From Alkalicoccus luteus (GTDB taxonomy: Bacteria; Bacillota; Bacilli; Bacillales; Salisediminibacteriaceae): 64,000 nt of DNA. The position numbers were made by a program, and so were the translations under genes. The notes below the pieces were generated by a model. It was given only the letters and a program-made list of their open reading frames with translations. It was not told the DNA's origin and did not search any database. Shown here piece after piece: positions 7,145 to 15,533 of the stretch (position 1 is its first letter; every line of letters begins with the position of its first letter). The DNA is taken from the NCBI GenBank assembly GCA_052061695.1, contig JBPZEY010000009.1, one strand, 5' to 3'.

Positions 7145-8758
7145 TTAATGAGTCTGTTCCGGCCCTTCTGCCGTGCCATCACGGCGCGGGTCTGCAACTC
7201 CCTGGTACTTTTCCCAAAACCGTACAGGAAGCTGGACTCCCTGAACACAGCCCGTATAAAAACTGTACGCATCTTTTCGCTGCAGTTTAAAACTGGCCAG
7301 CTGCAGCGCTTCATACACCTGCTTGGAAAAACGGTCTTTTTCGATCATCAGTTCACCCTGGTCAGACGCATGGAAACGCGGTGCGGCAATGGCATCCTCC
7401 AGTGACTCACCTTTATCAATCAGCCGCACGATCACCTGTGCAAGAGTTGTTGAAATACGGGCACTTCCTGGGCTGCCGAGCAGATACTGAATTTTACCGC
7501 GTTTTTTAATCAGTACCGGCGCAACGCTGCTCCACGGCACCCCGCCCGGAAGCAGAAAATAAGGATGCGTTTTATCTTTGTATTCAAATGCACTCATGTA
7601 ATTGTTATAAAAAAAGCCAAGTCCTTTTGCCATCCGCTTGCTGCCGAATACGAGCTCCACAGACTGCGTAATGCCTACGGTATTCCCGTCTTTATCGGTT
7701 ACAGACAAATGTGTCGTTTCCCCTGATACCGGCGGTGCTGCGAAGGTATCTTGAAGCGCCAGCTTATGAATGTCCCGGATCCGCTTTGTAATTTCGGAAG
7801 CATATCCTTTATCGACCATCATTTGCGAAACAGATTGCAAATAGTGGTCTGGGGAAACGGGCATCCGCTGGCGGTAATTTAACGCAAATCGGAAGGCAAG
7901 TGCTAAAATCACTGCACCGGCCGGAGTATCCGGATCCAGCTCGTCAGGCTCAAATCCTTCCAGGGTATTTAATATTTGAACGAGCACTCTCCCGGCTCCC
8001 GGCGGCGGATACGTGACGATCTCCATGCCGCGGTAGCTGCTCTCAAGCACTTCCCTTTCCACCGGCAGGGGGATTTGCTGCAGGTCCACTTCTGTAATCA
8101 GCCCGCCGCGCTCTTCCATATCCTGCAAGATCTTTTTCCCGATGCTGCCGGTGTAAAAATCTCGCCAGCCTTCTGCTGCCATCGCCCGGAACGTGGCAGC
8201 AAGCTCCGGCTGCTTTAGTATACTGCCTGCCTTCAGCGGCTTCCCTTTTGCAAAATACCGCTTCAGAATGAGCGGATCTTTTCGAAGCTGCTCAGCTTCT
8301 TTTACGATTTTACTGTGAATGAGCGACGTCACTTCCACCCCCTCTTCTGCCGCGCGGATGGATGGAGCGAGTACTTCTTCGAGCGAAAGGCTTCCGTAAT
8401 TCTCATGCAGATAGCCTAGAGCTGCCGGTGTAGACGGAACGGTGCTTGATTTTAAGCCAAGCTTAATCGCCTTTGACGGATTTTTATGCGGGGACAGGAC
8501 GTAAGGGGCACGAGAAGAGCCATCCAGCGCAAATGTTTTTCCTTCATCCTCGAGGTGGACCAGAGCCATCGATTGTCCGCCGATTCCCGACGCCTGTGGT
8601 TCTGATACGCCAAGACAGAAGGCTGCGGCTACTGCTGCATCGACTGCATTGCCCCCTTTTCGAAGCATGTCCACGCCTGCCTGTGTTGCTGTAGAGGACG
8701 CGGTCGAGACCATTCCCTCACTGGACACCGCATGTGATACGGGTCTAGATTCCTTCAT
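7145..8758 (-). CDS. ggt: Gamma-glutamyltransferase family protein
   Basis: About 537 aa of the gamma-glutamyltranspeptidase (Ntn-hydrolase) family. The autoprocessing and nucleophile site is visible as GETTHLSVTDKDGN, the first Thr of TTH being the expected catalytic residue after self-cleavage. The N-terminal block GGNAVDAAVAAAFCLGVSEP and the GSPGSARISTT segment are also typical. No signal peptide is visible, unlike secreted Bacillus Ggt, so a cytosolic role or an unconventional substrate is likely. I choose the ATG at 8758 because GGAGAGGCAGGG precedes it; the upstream ATG at 8782 has no ribosome site. It ends 31 bases before the ATP-grasp/M20 gene and probably shares its transcript. Confidence 0.9.
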   Translation of the reverse strand: MKESRPVSHAVSSEGMVSTASSTATQAGVDMLRKGGNAVDAAVAAAFCLGVSEPQASGIGGQSMALVHLEDEGKTFALDGSSRAPYVLSPHKNPSKAIKLGLKSSTVPSTPAALGYLHENYGSLSLEEVLAPSIRAAEEGVEVTSLIHSKIVKEAEQLRKDPLILKRYFAKGKPLKAGSILKQPELAATFRAMAAEGWRDFYTGSIGKKILQDMEERGGLITEVDLQQIPLPVEREVLESSYRGMEIVTYPPPGAGRVLVQILNTLEGFEPDELDPDTPAGAVILALAFRFALNYRQRMPVSPDHYLQSVSQMMVDKGYASEITKRIRDIHKLALQDTFAAPPVSGETTHLSVTDKDGNTVGITQSVELVFGSKRMAKGLGFFYNNYMSAFEYKDKTHPYFLLPGGVPWSSVAPVLIKKRGKIQYLLGSPGSARISTTLAQVIVRLIDKGESLEDAIAAPRFHASDQGELMIEKDRFSKQVYEALQLASFKLQRKDAYSFYTGCVQGVQLPVRFWEKYQGVADPRRDGTAEGPEQTH

Positions 8759-8804
8759 GACGATCCCTGCCTCTCCGGACATACATAATATTCCATTCGA
8801 TAGT

Positions 8805-8837
8805 AAAAAAGAGCGTCTGCTGGTGAGCGTGCAGACG
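8805..8837 (-). terminator. Terminator after the sigma-54 activator gene
   Basis: Minus strand stem CGTCTGC / GCAGACG with a 10-base loop followed by CTCTTTTTT. It separates the regulator at 8921-10624 from the ggt group, whose start is only about 46 bases further on, so some ggt transcription may come from read-through or from a promoter inside this hairpin region. Confidence 0.75.
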
Positions 8838-8920
8838 TATTATTTTCATTATAGAGGGAAAAGCCTCCGCATACAATCTGCAGAGCGATTCTCCACCGTA
8901 TACGTCGTTATTTCTGCGAA

Positions 8921-10624
8921 TTACGTCTCATTAATCGAAATATCATACTTCTTGATTTTTGCGTACATGGTGTTACGAGCCAGACCGAGCGCTTCCGCAG
9001 CCTTCGACACGTTGCCGTCTGATTCTTTTAGTGCCCTGGCTACGGCTTCTGCTTCTATTTCTTCAAGCGTGCCGCCTCCATGTCCGGCATGTATCTCATA
9101 CTCATCTTCAAATTGAATATGAGCTTCGTCAATCTGATGATGCCCTGCCAGAAATACACCTTGCATAAGCACACTTTGGAGCTCCCTGATGTTTCCCGGC
9201 CAGCTGTACACCTCCAGCCTGCGTTTCGCGGCTTCCGTTAAGCTACTGCCTGCCGCCAGCTGTCCGAGAAGCACCTGTGCCACCTCCAGCACATCCTGCC
9301 GTTCACGCAGCGGAGGCATTGTCAGATGAATTCCCTTCAATCTGTAATACAAATCTTCCCGGAAGCGGCCTTCGCGTACTTCCTGCTTTAAATTTTTATT
9401 CGTAGCTGAAATGACCCGAACATCAACAGGAATCTGTGCTACGCTTCCGATACGCGTGATCGCTCGTTCCTGCAGCACACGCAGCAGTGATCCCTGCGCC
9501 TTTAATGACAGGTCCCCTACTTCATCCAGAAAAATTGTGCCTTTATCAGCCGCCTCAAATTTTCCCGCCTGGCCGCGGTGGCTGGCGCCGGTAAAAGCTC
9601 CTTTCTCATAGCCGAATAATTCACTTTCAACGAGCGTTTCCGGAATGGCACTGCAGTTCAGTGCTACAAACGGTCCCGAGCTTCTGCAGCCTTCTGTATG
9701 CATCGATTGAGCCATCAGCTCTTTTCCGGTTCCGCTCTCTCCGTATATGATCACAGGATAATCTGAATCGGCCGCTTTTTTTCCGAGCTCTTTCAGCTGG
9801 GTAATGCTCGGGCAGGAGCCGGCAATATCATGAAATTGGTGCAGATGCTGCTCGGAACGGTCCCGCAGCGCGACAACCGTTGTATGCTTACCGACCGAGG
9901 TGCTTCTGCCTGAAGGAAGGCGGGAAATTTCCTGGCCGACAATGCGGGAGCCAAGTTTTGACCTGGCAAGTCCGTTGGCACGAATCACCTTGCCCTTCTG
10001 CACGGTAATCATCGGAATTCCGGCCAGCCGTGACGTAACGGCCAGCTCTTCTTCGAGCATCAGCTCCTCCTCCCTGGAGCGGTCCAGCTTCATCGCCTGA
10101 GCAGCTGCTTCTGCAATCGTTTCTGTGAGACTTAACAGCATCGGATGATAATTTTCTTTTGCGGTACTGATATTTATTGCGCCCCGAAAGCACTGGTCTG
10201 CGTCATAGAGCGGACTTGCTGCGCAAGTGAGGGAATGATGCGCTTTGTAATAGTGATGCTCCCCGTGAATGACTGCCGGTCTCCTGTCATACAGAACGAT
10301 CCCCATTGCATTGGTGCCCATCGCACTTTCCGACCAGTTCGTACCGATCTCCAAAAATCGATCCTTAGCAGCCGCACCCAGACTTCCGCATTTCGTCAAA
10401 ATATACCCTTCTCTGTTTACAAAAACGGCCGTATACGCTTTTGAATCAAACGCATGCTCCAGCTGACGAAACAGCTGTTTGATGTGCGTTAACAACGTTT
10501 CGTCCTGCTTAAGCATCATACGCAGCTTCCCTGCATTTACCCGTTTCGGCTGAACGGGGCTGTCGGGCAGAATACCGTAGCTTTCACAGCGCTTACGTGA
10601 CGCCCCAATCAGTGACAGCTCCAT
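8921..10624 (-). CDS. Sigma-54-dependent transcriptional activator (GAF-AAA+-Fis)
   Basis: About 567 aa. Residues 60-165 form a GAF-like sensor as in AcoR-type activators. The central AAA+ domain has Walker A GESGTGKE, the sigma-54-contacting loop GAFTGA (FGYEKGAFTGASHRG), Walker B GTIFLDEVGD and the arginine-finger region YYRLKG. The end (about 525-567) is a Fis helix-turn-helix (GNVSKAAEALGLARNTMYAK). The start is the ATG at 10624 behind AAAGGAGGGG. It is divergent from the formaldehyde dehydrogenase gene, which carries a -24/-12 promoter, so it very likely activates that gene in response to a small molecule sensed by the GAF domain. The inducer is unknown; formaldehyde or a related C1 compound is an inference. 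Confidence 0.92.
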   Translation of the reverse strand: MELSLIGASRKRCESYGILPDSPVQPKRVNAGKLRMMLKQDETLLTHIKQLFRQLEHAFDSKAYTAVFVNREGYILTKCGSLGAAAKDRFLEIGTNWSESAMGTNAMGIVLYDRRPAVIHGEHHYYKAHHSLTCAASPLYDADQCFRGAINISTAKENYHPMLLSLTETIAEAAAQAMKLDRSREEELMLEEELAVTSRLAGIPMITVQKGKVIRANGLARSKLGSRIVGQEISRLPSGRSTSVGKHTTVVALRDRSEQHLHQFHDIAGSCPSITQLKELGKKAADSDYPVIIYGESGTGKELMAQSMHTEGCRSSGPFVALNCSAIPETLVESELFGYEKGAFTGASHRGQAGKFEAADKGTIFLDEVGDLSLKAQGSLLRVLQERAITRIGSVAQIPVDVRVISATNKNLKQEVREGRFREDLYYRLKGIHLTMPPLRERQDVLEVAQVLLGQLAAGSSLTEAAKRRLEVYSWPGNIRELQSVLMQGVFLAGHHQIDEAHIQFEDEYEIHAGHGGGTLEEIEAEAVARALKESDGNVSKAAEALGLARNTMYAKIKKYDISINET

Positions 10625-10740
10625 GCGGGCCCCTCCTTTCAAACCGGTTCTACCGGAATCATACTAAATATTCAGAAATGTTTGTACTAATTTGAGACAT
10701 CTTTGTTCATTTTTTGCACATTTTACCTGAACGCCGGAAA

Positions 10741-10754
10741 TGAAAGCGCTTTTA
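10741..10754 (+). promoter_or_regulatory. cre-like CcpA site upstream of fdhA
   Basis: TGAAAGCGCTTTTA matches the catabolite-responsive-element consensus TGWAARCGYTTWCA at 13 of 14 positions. It sits 17 bases upstream of the -24 element, where CcpA would interfere with the looping activator. Confidence 0.65.
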
Positions 10755-10771
10755 CAACGCATTTTACACGC

Positions 10772-10787
10772 TGGCATCGTTTTTGCA
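10772..10787 (+). promoter_or_regulatory. Sigma-54 (-24/-12) promoter of the formaldehyde dehydrogenase gene
   Basis: TGGCA, six bases, TTGCA: the GG and GC doublets are 12 bases apart, as in the SigL/RpoN consensus TGGCAC-N5-TTGCA. It lies 50 bases before the start codon and faces away from the divergent sigma-54 activator gene. Confidence 0.9.
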
Positions 10788-10836
10788 TAGTAAATAGACT
10801 GCAAGCCATTTTCATCACTAAAAAGGAGGCACACGT

Positions 10837-12051
10837 ATGGGTGGAAACAGAGCGGTAGCGTACATGGGGGCAGGCAAGGTTGAAGTACAGGATATTGATT
10901 ATCCGGAGCTTATTTTACGGGACGGACCGGGGGTTAATCCGCTTAACGTCGGGCGCAAATGTGAACACGGGGTTATCCTCAAAGTTGTAACGACGAATAT
11001 CTGCGGCAGTGACCAGCACATGGTGCGCGGACGGACGACCGCGCCAGAAGGATTGATTCTTGGACACGAAATTACTGGTGAAGTCATTGAATGCGGCCGG
11101 GATGTTGAATTTATGAAGGTCGGCGATCTCGTCTCCGTTCCATTCAATATCGCCTGCGGCCGTTGTCGAGCGTGCAAAGAACGGGATACGCATATTTGTC
11201 TGAACGTGAACCCTGACCGGCCAGGCTCTGCATACGGATATGTAGACATGGGCGGATGGGTCGGCGGACAGTCCGAATACGTCATGGTTCCTTACGCTGA
11301 TTTCCAGCTGCTTCGTTTTCCGGATAAAGATAAGGCCATGGAAAAGATACGTGATTTGACGATGCTGTCTGACATCTTCCCGACCGGCTTCCACGGAGCT
11401 TACAGCGCCGGGGTATCACCAGGTAAAACCGTTTATGTTGCCGGAGCCGGGCCTGTCGGACTTGCTGCGGCTCACTCCGCTCAACTTCTAGGTGCATCTG
11501 TTGTTATCGTCGGCGATTTGATTCAGGAACGGCTGGACCAGGCGAAGAGCTTCGGATGTGAAACCATCAACCTCCGTGAACATGATGATATTGGCGAACA
11601 GATCGAACAGATTCTTGGTACAAATGAAGTAGACTGCGCGGTTGATGCAGTAGGCTTTGAAGCCTCCGCTCACGGGGCAAATGCCACCGAGGCACCGGCA
11701 ACCGTGCTGAACTCCATTATGCAGCTCACCCGCGCAGGCGGAAAACTCGGTATTCCGGGACTCTACGTAACGGGAGATCCGGGTGGTGTCGATGAGGATG
11801 CAAAAGAAGGAACACTCAAAATCCGTCTCGGTCTCGGCTGGGCAAAGGCGCATACGTTTGTAACCGGTCAAACGCCGGTTATGCGTTATCACCGCGAGCT
11901 GATGAACTCCATTTTAAGCGGGAAAGCCCAGATTGCAAAAGCCGTAAACGCTACGGTTATTTCACTCGATCAGGCGCCTGACGGCTATAAGGAATTCGAC
12001 GGCGGCGCCTCTAAAAAGTTCGTTATTGATCCGCATAGCATGCTGAAGTAA
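10837..12051 (+). CDS. fdhA: Glutathione-independent formaldehyde dehydrogenase (zinc, NAD-dependent)
   Basis: 404 aa, the typical length of this medium-chain zinc dehydrogenase (Pseudomonas putida PFDH type), which oxidises formaldehyde to formate with tightly bound NAD and no added thiol cofactor. The sequence shows the catalytic-zinc region NICGSDQHM, GHEITGEV, the structural-zinc cysteines in CGRCRACKERDTHIC and the nucleotide-binding GAGPVGLAAA. The N-terminal MGGNRAVAYMGAGKVEVQDI and the insertions giving a 400-residue chain distinguish it from ordinary alcohol dehydrogenases. AAAGGAGG lies 8 bases before the ATG. A sigma-54 promoter, a cre-like site and the adjacent activator suggest induction by substrate and repression by preferred carbon sources. 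Other short aldehydes are possible substrates. Confidence 0.92.
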   Translation: MGGNRAVAYMGAGKVEVQDIDYPELILRDGPGVNPLNVGRKCEHGVILKVVTTNICGSDQHMVRGRTTAPEGLILGHEITGEVIECGRDVEFMKVGDLVSVPFNIACGRCRACKERDTHICLNVNPDRPGSAYGYVDMGGWVGGQSEYVMVPYADFQLLRFPDKDKAMEKIRDLTMLSDIFPTGFHGAYSAGVSPGKTVYVAGAGPVGLAAAHSAQLLGASVVIVGDLIQERLDQAKSFGCETINLREHDDIGEQIEQILGTNEVDCAVDAVGFEASAHGANATEAPATVLNSIMQLTRAGGKLGIPGLYVTGDPGGVDEDAKEGTLKIRLGLGWAKAHTFVTGQTPVMRYHRELMNSILSGKAQIAKAVNATVISLDQAPDGYKEFDGGASKKFVIDPHSMLK

Positions 12052-12062
12052 CCATTCACGTG

Positions 12063-12096
12063 AAAACCGCCCGGACTAGTGTCCGGACGGTTTTTT
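12063..12096. terminator. Bidirectional terminator between fdhA and purD
   Basis: Near-perfect hairpin AACCGCCCGGAC / GTCCGGACGGTT with loop TAGT, preceded by AAAA and followed by TTTTTT, so it can serve both converging genes. Confidence 0.9.
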
Positions 12097-12100
12097 ATGC

Positions 12101-13393
12101 TTATGTTGATTCATGCTCCGAACGGCTGATGACCCGGTGACCGATGTCACGCCGGTAAAACAATCCTGGCCATTCCTTCTGACCGAGCACCTCATACGTC
12201 AGCTTGAACGCTTCTTCGAGTGTGGGTGCCTGCGTGGAAAGCAGAAACACACGGCCCCCAGCTGTTTTCCAGCCTACCTGTTCGCTGTTAACAACCGATC
12301 CGGCATGGAAAAACTGCTGTGTTTCGTTAGACCGGGTCATCGGCATCGTAAAAGGCTGACCCTTTTCGTAACTGCCGGGATACCCTTCAGATGCCACCAC
12401 TACTGCAGCACAGGCATGATCGCTCCATTCTGGAGTCGTTTCCCGGTCATCTAGGACATCGAGCAGGACCTGCACGAGATCGCTCTTCAGGCGCGGCAGC
12501 ACGACCTGCGCTTCGGGATCCCCGAAGCGGGCATTGAACTCGATCACTTTCGGTCCGTTTTCTGTAATCATCAAGCCGGCATAGAGAACACCTGTAAACG
12601 GGACGCCTTCCTGAATCATCGCTTCTGCTGCAGGACGCAGAATGCTTTCTTCTGCTTCCTGCAGCCATTTGCCATCCAAATGAGGTACCGGAGAATAGGC
12701 TCCCATTCCTCCTGTGTTAGGACCCTTATCTCCCTCGTAAGCACGTTTATGGTCCTGAGCCGTTACCATTGGAATAACTGTGCTGCCGTGAACAAATGCC
12801 ATGAAAGAAAGCTCTTCTCCACTTAAATACTCTTCAATAACTACAGACGATCCTGCGTCGCCAAAAGCATTGTCGTCTAGAATATCGTGCACAGCGCGGA
12901 TCGCTTCATCTACCGTTTCGGCAACGATAACGCCTTTCCCGGCTGCAAGACCATCTGCCTTTACAACGATCGGAGCTCCCTGCGAACGGATGTAGCTGAC
13001 TGCCGGTTCCGCTTCGGTGAACTGCTTAAACGCAGCTGTTGGGATCCCGTATTTTTTCATAAGCTCTTTAGCAAAGGTTTTACTGCTCTCCAGCTGAGCG
13101 GCTGCCTTTGTGGGGCCGAAGACACGGACCCCTTCTGCCTGAAGGACATCTGTCAGTCCCGCTGCAAGCGGCGCTTCAGGGCCGATCACAGCCAATTCAA
13201 TTTCATACTGTTCAACGAGGCGCTTCATCCCTTCATGGTCATCTTCTTTCACGTCTTCAATCGTACACTCCAGAATTTGCCCAATCGCATCGCTTCCTGG
13301 TGCTACTACAATCTCATCTGCCAGATCGGAATCCGCGAGCTTCCAGGCTAGCGCATGCTCACGTCCTCCGCTTCCAACGAGTAATATATTCAT
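12101..13393 (-). CDS. purD: Phosphoribosylamine-glycine ligase
   Basis: 430 aa, the usual PurD length. It ligates glycine to 5-phosphoribosylamine using ATP, the second step of purine synthesis. It opens with MNILLVGSGGREHALAWKL, a PurD hallmark, and shows the ATP-grasp segments IVVKADGLAAGKGVIVAET and VIEEYLSGEELSFMAFV, with the conserved GPNTGGMGAYSP and FNARFGDPEAQ. It is the last gene of the purine operon, 20 bases after purH, and ends at the shared terminator with fdhA. Confidence 0.98.
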   Translation of the reverse strand: MNILLVGSGGREHALAWKLADSDLADEIVVAPGSDAIGQILECTIEDVKEDDHEGMKRLVEQYEIELAVIGPEAPLAAGLTDVLQAEGVRVFGPTKAAAQLESSKTFAKELMKKYGIPTAAFKQFTEAEPAVSYIRSQGAPIVVKADGLAAGKGVIVAETVDEAIRAVHDILDDNAFGDAGSSVVIEEYLSGEELSFMAFVHGSTVIPMVTAQDHKRAYEGDKGPNTGGMGAYSPVPHLDGKWLQEAEESILRPAAEAMIQEGVPFTGVLYAGLMITENGPKVIEFNARFGDPEAQVVLPRLKSDLVQVLLDVLDDRETTPEWSDHACAAVVVASEGYPGSYEKGQPFTMPMTRSNETQQFFHAGSVVNSEQVGWKTAGGRVFLLSTQAPTLEEAFKLTYEVLGQKEWPGLFYRRDIGHRVISRSEHEST

Positions 13394-13413
13394 AGGTTCC
13401 TCCTGTCTGCCGA

Positions 13414-14949
13414 TCAGTGCTTAAAGTGACGCACGCCCGTAAAGACCATCGCAAGACCGTGCTTGTTGCAAGCATCGATCGATTCCTGATCACGTTTGGA
13501 TCCGCCCGGCTGAATAATCGCACGAATTCCAGCTTCTGCGGCTGCTTCCACCGTGTCCGCCATCGGGAAAAAGGCGTCAGAAGCCATAACAGAGCCTTCT
13601 GCCTGCTCTCCTGCCTGTTTAATAGCGATTTCAGCAGCTCCGATCCGGTTCATCTGCCCGGCACCGATGCCGATCGTACGGTCTTCTTTCGCAAGTACAA
13701 TTGCATTGGATTTCACGTGCTTCACTACTTTCCAGGCCATTGCAATCTGCTCAAGTTCTCGATCAGACGGCTTGCGGTCTGTCGGTATTGTCACTTCGAT
13801 GTCCTCATATGAGAGTGTATCTGTTTCCTGAATAAGCGCACCGCCAGATACTGTCGTCACACGGCTTTCTCCAGCATAGTGGCTCTCCATATCAATTTCA
13901 AGCAGACGGATGTTTTTCTTTTTTTGCAGAATCGTCAGTGCTTCCTCTGAAAAAGATGGAGCGAGGATAATCTCCAGAAAAATATCTTTCATCATATCGG
14001 CTGTCTCAGCATCTACTTCGCGATTGCAGGCTACTATGCCCCCAAAGATGGACACTGGATCCGCTTCATAAGCTTTTTTATACGCCTGAGCAATATCTCC
14101 GCCGATCCCGACACCGCACGGATTCATGTGCTTAACCGCTGCAGCTGCAGGCTCGTTAAAATCGCGGATAACCGCAATCGCCGCATCCGCATCATTGATG
14201 TTGTTATAAGATAGCTCTTTCCCGTGCAGCTGCTTAGCCCGGGCAATCGTAGCTGAACCGGCAAGCGGCCGCTCATAAAAGCTTGCCATTTGATGCGGGT
14301 TTTCACCGTAACGAAGCGTCTGTTTCAAGTTATATGTTTTCGTCAGCTTTTCCGGTGCGCCTTCTCCAACATGCTTCGTCATGTATTCTGCAATGAGGGC
14401 GTCATAGGCAGCAGTGTGCCGGAATGCTTTAGCTGCAAGCTTTTGACGGTGTTCGTAGCTCAGTTCACCGTGCTGCTCCAGCTCATGAATCACCTTTTCA
14501 TAGTCTTCGCTGTCGACAATCACTGCCACGTCCTGATGATTTTTAGCAGCCGAACGAATCATCGACGGGCCGCCGATATCGATGTTTTCAACCGCATCCT
14601 GAAACGTGGAATCCGGATTTTCAATTGTCTGCTGGAATGGATACAGGTTAACAATGACAAAGTCGATCAGCTCAATATGTTCCGAGCGGAGCGCCTGCAT
14701 ATGGGACTGATTTTCCCTTACGCCGAGCAAGCCTCCATGAATTGCGGGATGCAGTGTTTTCACCCGGCCGTCCATCATTTCAGGAAAACCGGTCACTTCT
14801 TCAATTCCAATTACGTCCATACCTGCTTCTTCCAGCGTTCGCTTCGTTCCGCCTGTAGAAATGATTTCGATCCCTTGATCCACAAGGTTTTGAATGAACG
14901 GCACAATACCTGATTTATCCGATACACTTACGAGTGCTCGTTTTGCCAC
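13414..14949 (-). CDS. purH: Bifunctional AICAR transformylase / IMP cyclohydrolase
   Basis: 511 aa. The N-terminal 190 residues are the IMP cyclohydrolase domain (ALVSVSDKSGIVPF, STGGTKRTLEEAG, KTLHPAIHGGLL). The rest is the AICAR formyltransferase, with KHMNPCGVG carrying the catalytic Lys-His and AIIQPGGSKRD near the end. The two carry out the last two steps to IMP. The start is a GTG at 14949 preceded by GAGGAGCG; it overlaps purN by 22 bases. Confidence 0.98.
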   Translation of the reverse strand: MAKRALVSVSDKSGIVPFIQNLVDQGIEIISTGGTKRTLEEAGMDVIGIEEVTGFPEMMDGRVKTLHPAIHGGLLGVRENQSHMQALRSEHIELIDFVIVNLYPFQQTIENPDSTFQDAVENIDIGGPSMIRSAAKNHQDVAVIVDSEDYEKVIHELEQHGELSYEHRQKLAAKAFRHTAAYDALIAEYMTKHVGEGAPEKLTKTYNLKQTLRYGENPHQMASFYERPLAGSATIARAKQLHGKELSYNNINDADAAIAVIRDFNEPAAAAVKHMNPCGVGIGGDIAQAYKKAYEADPVSIFGGIVACNREVDAETADMMKDIFLEIILAPSFSEEALTILQKKKNIRLLEIDMESHYAGESRVTTVSGGALIQETDTLSYEDIEVTIPTDRKPSDRELEQIAMAWKVVKHVKSNAIVLAKEDRTIGIGAGQMNRIGAAEIAIKQAGEQAEGSVMASDAFFPMADTVEAAAEAGIRAIIQPGGSKRDQESIDACNKHGLAMVFTGVRHFKH

Positions 14950-15533
14950 GTGCTCTCACGCTCCTCTGCAGTTTTTCGCCAAGCTTCAATCGTTTCCGGA
15001 TACAGTGAATGTTCAATACGGTGTATTTTAGCCGCGGTCGTTTCGTATGTATCCTCCGGTTCTATTGTAACAGGTTTCTGAGCAAGAATCGGGCCTGTGT
15101 CCATGCCCTCGTCAACAAGATGAACCGTAACACCAGTTACTTTTACTCCTGCATCAACGGCTTGTTCGACTGCCCGTAGACCGGGAAACGACGGCAGCAG
15201 CGATGGATGAATATTCATAATTCTGCCTTCGAATGCGCCTAGTAAAACAGGTCCGATCAGCCGCATGTAGCCGGCAAGCACGATTACATCTACCTCTCGT
15301 TCTTTTAACAGTGCAACGAGCTCTGTCTCAAACGCTTGCTTTGACTCATAATCAGATGGAGAAAAGGAAAAGAGCGGCACTCCGGCCCGCTCTGCTCTTG
15401 TTTCTACGTAAGCACCCGGCTTATCACAGACGGCCTGGCACACTTCCCCTTTAATTCTGCCTGAAACACATGCCTCCAGCACTGCCTGAAAGTTGCTTCC
15501 GCTTCCGGAAGCAAACACGGCAATCCGCATCAT
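14928..15533 (-). CDS. purN: Phosphoribosylglycinamide formyltransferase
   Basis: 201 aa. It transfers formyl from 10-formyl-THF to GAR. Visible signatures are MRIAVFASGSGSNFQAVLE at the phosphate-binding N-terminus, LAGYMRLIG, and NIHPSLLPSFPG with the catalytic Asn-His, followed by the substrate Asp in DEGMDTGPI. The start overlaps the purM stop by 4 bases; either of two adjacent Met codons could be used. It is folate-dependent; no formate-dependent PurT is seen here. Confidence 0.97.
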   Translation of the reverse strand: MMRIAVFASGSGSNFQAVLEACVSGRIKGEVCQAVCDKPGAYVETRAERAGVPLFSFSPSDYESKQAFETELVALLKEREVDVIVLAGYMRLIGPVLLGAFEGRIMNIHPSLLPSFPGLRAVEQAVDAGVKVTGVTVHLVDEGMDTGPILAQKPVTIEPEDTYETTAAKIHRIEHSLYPETIEAWRKTAEERESTWQNEHS

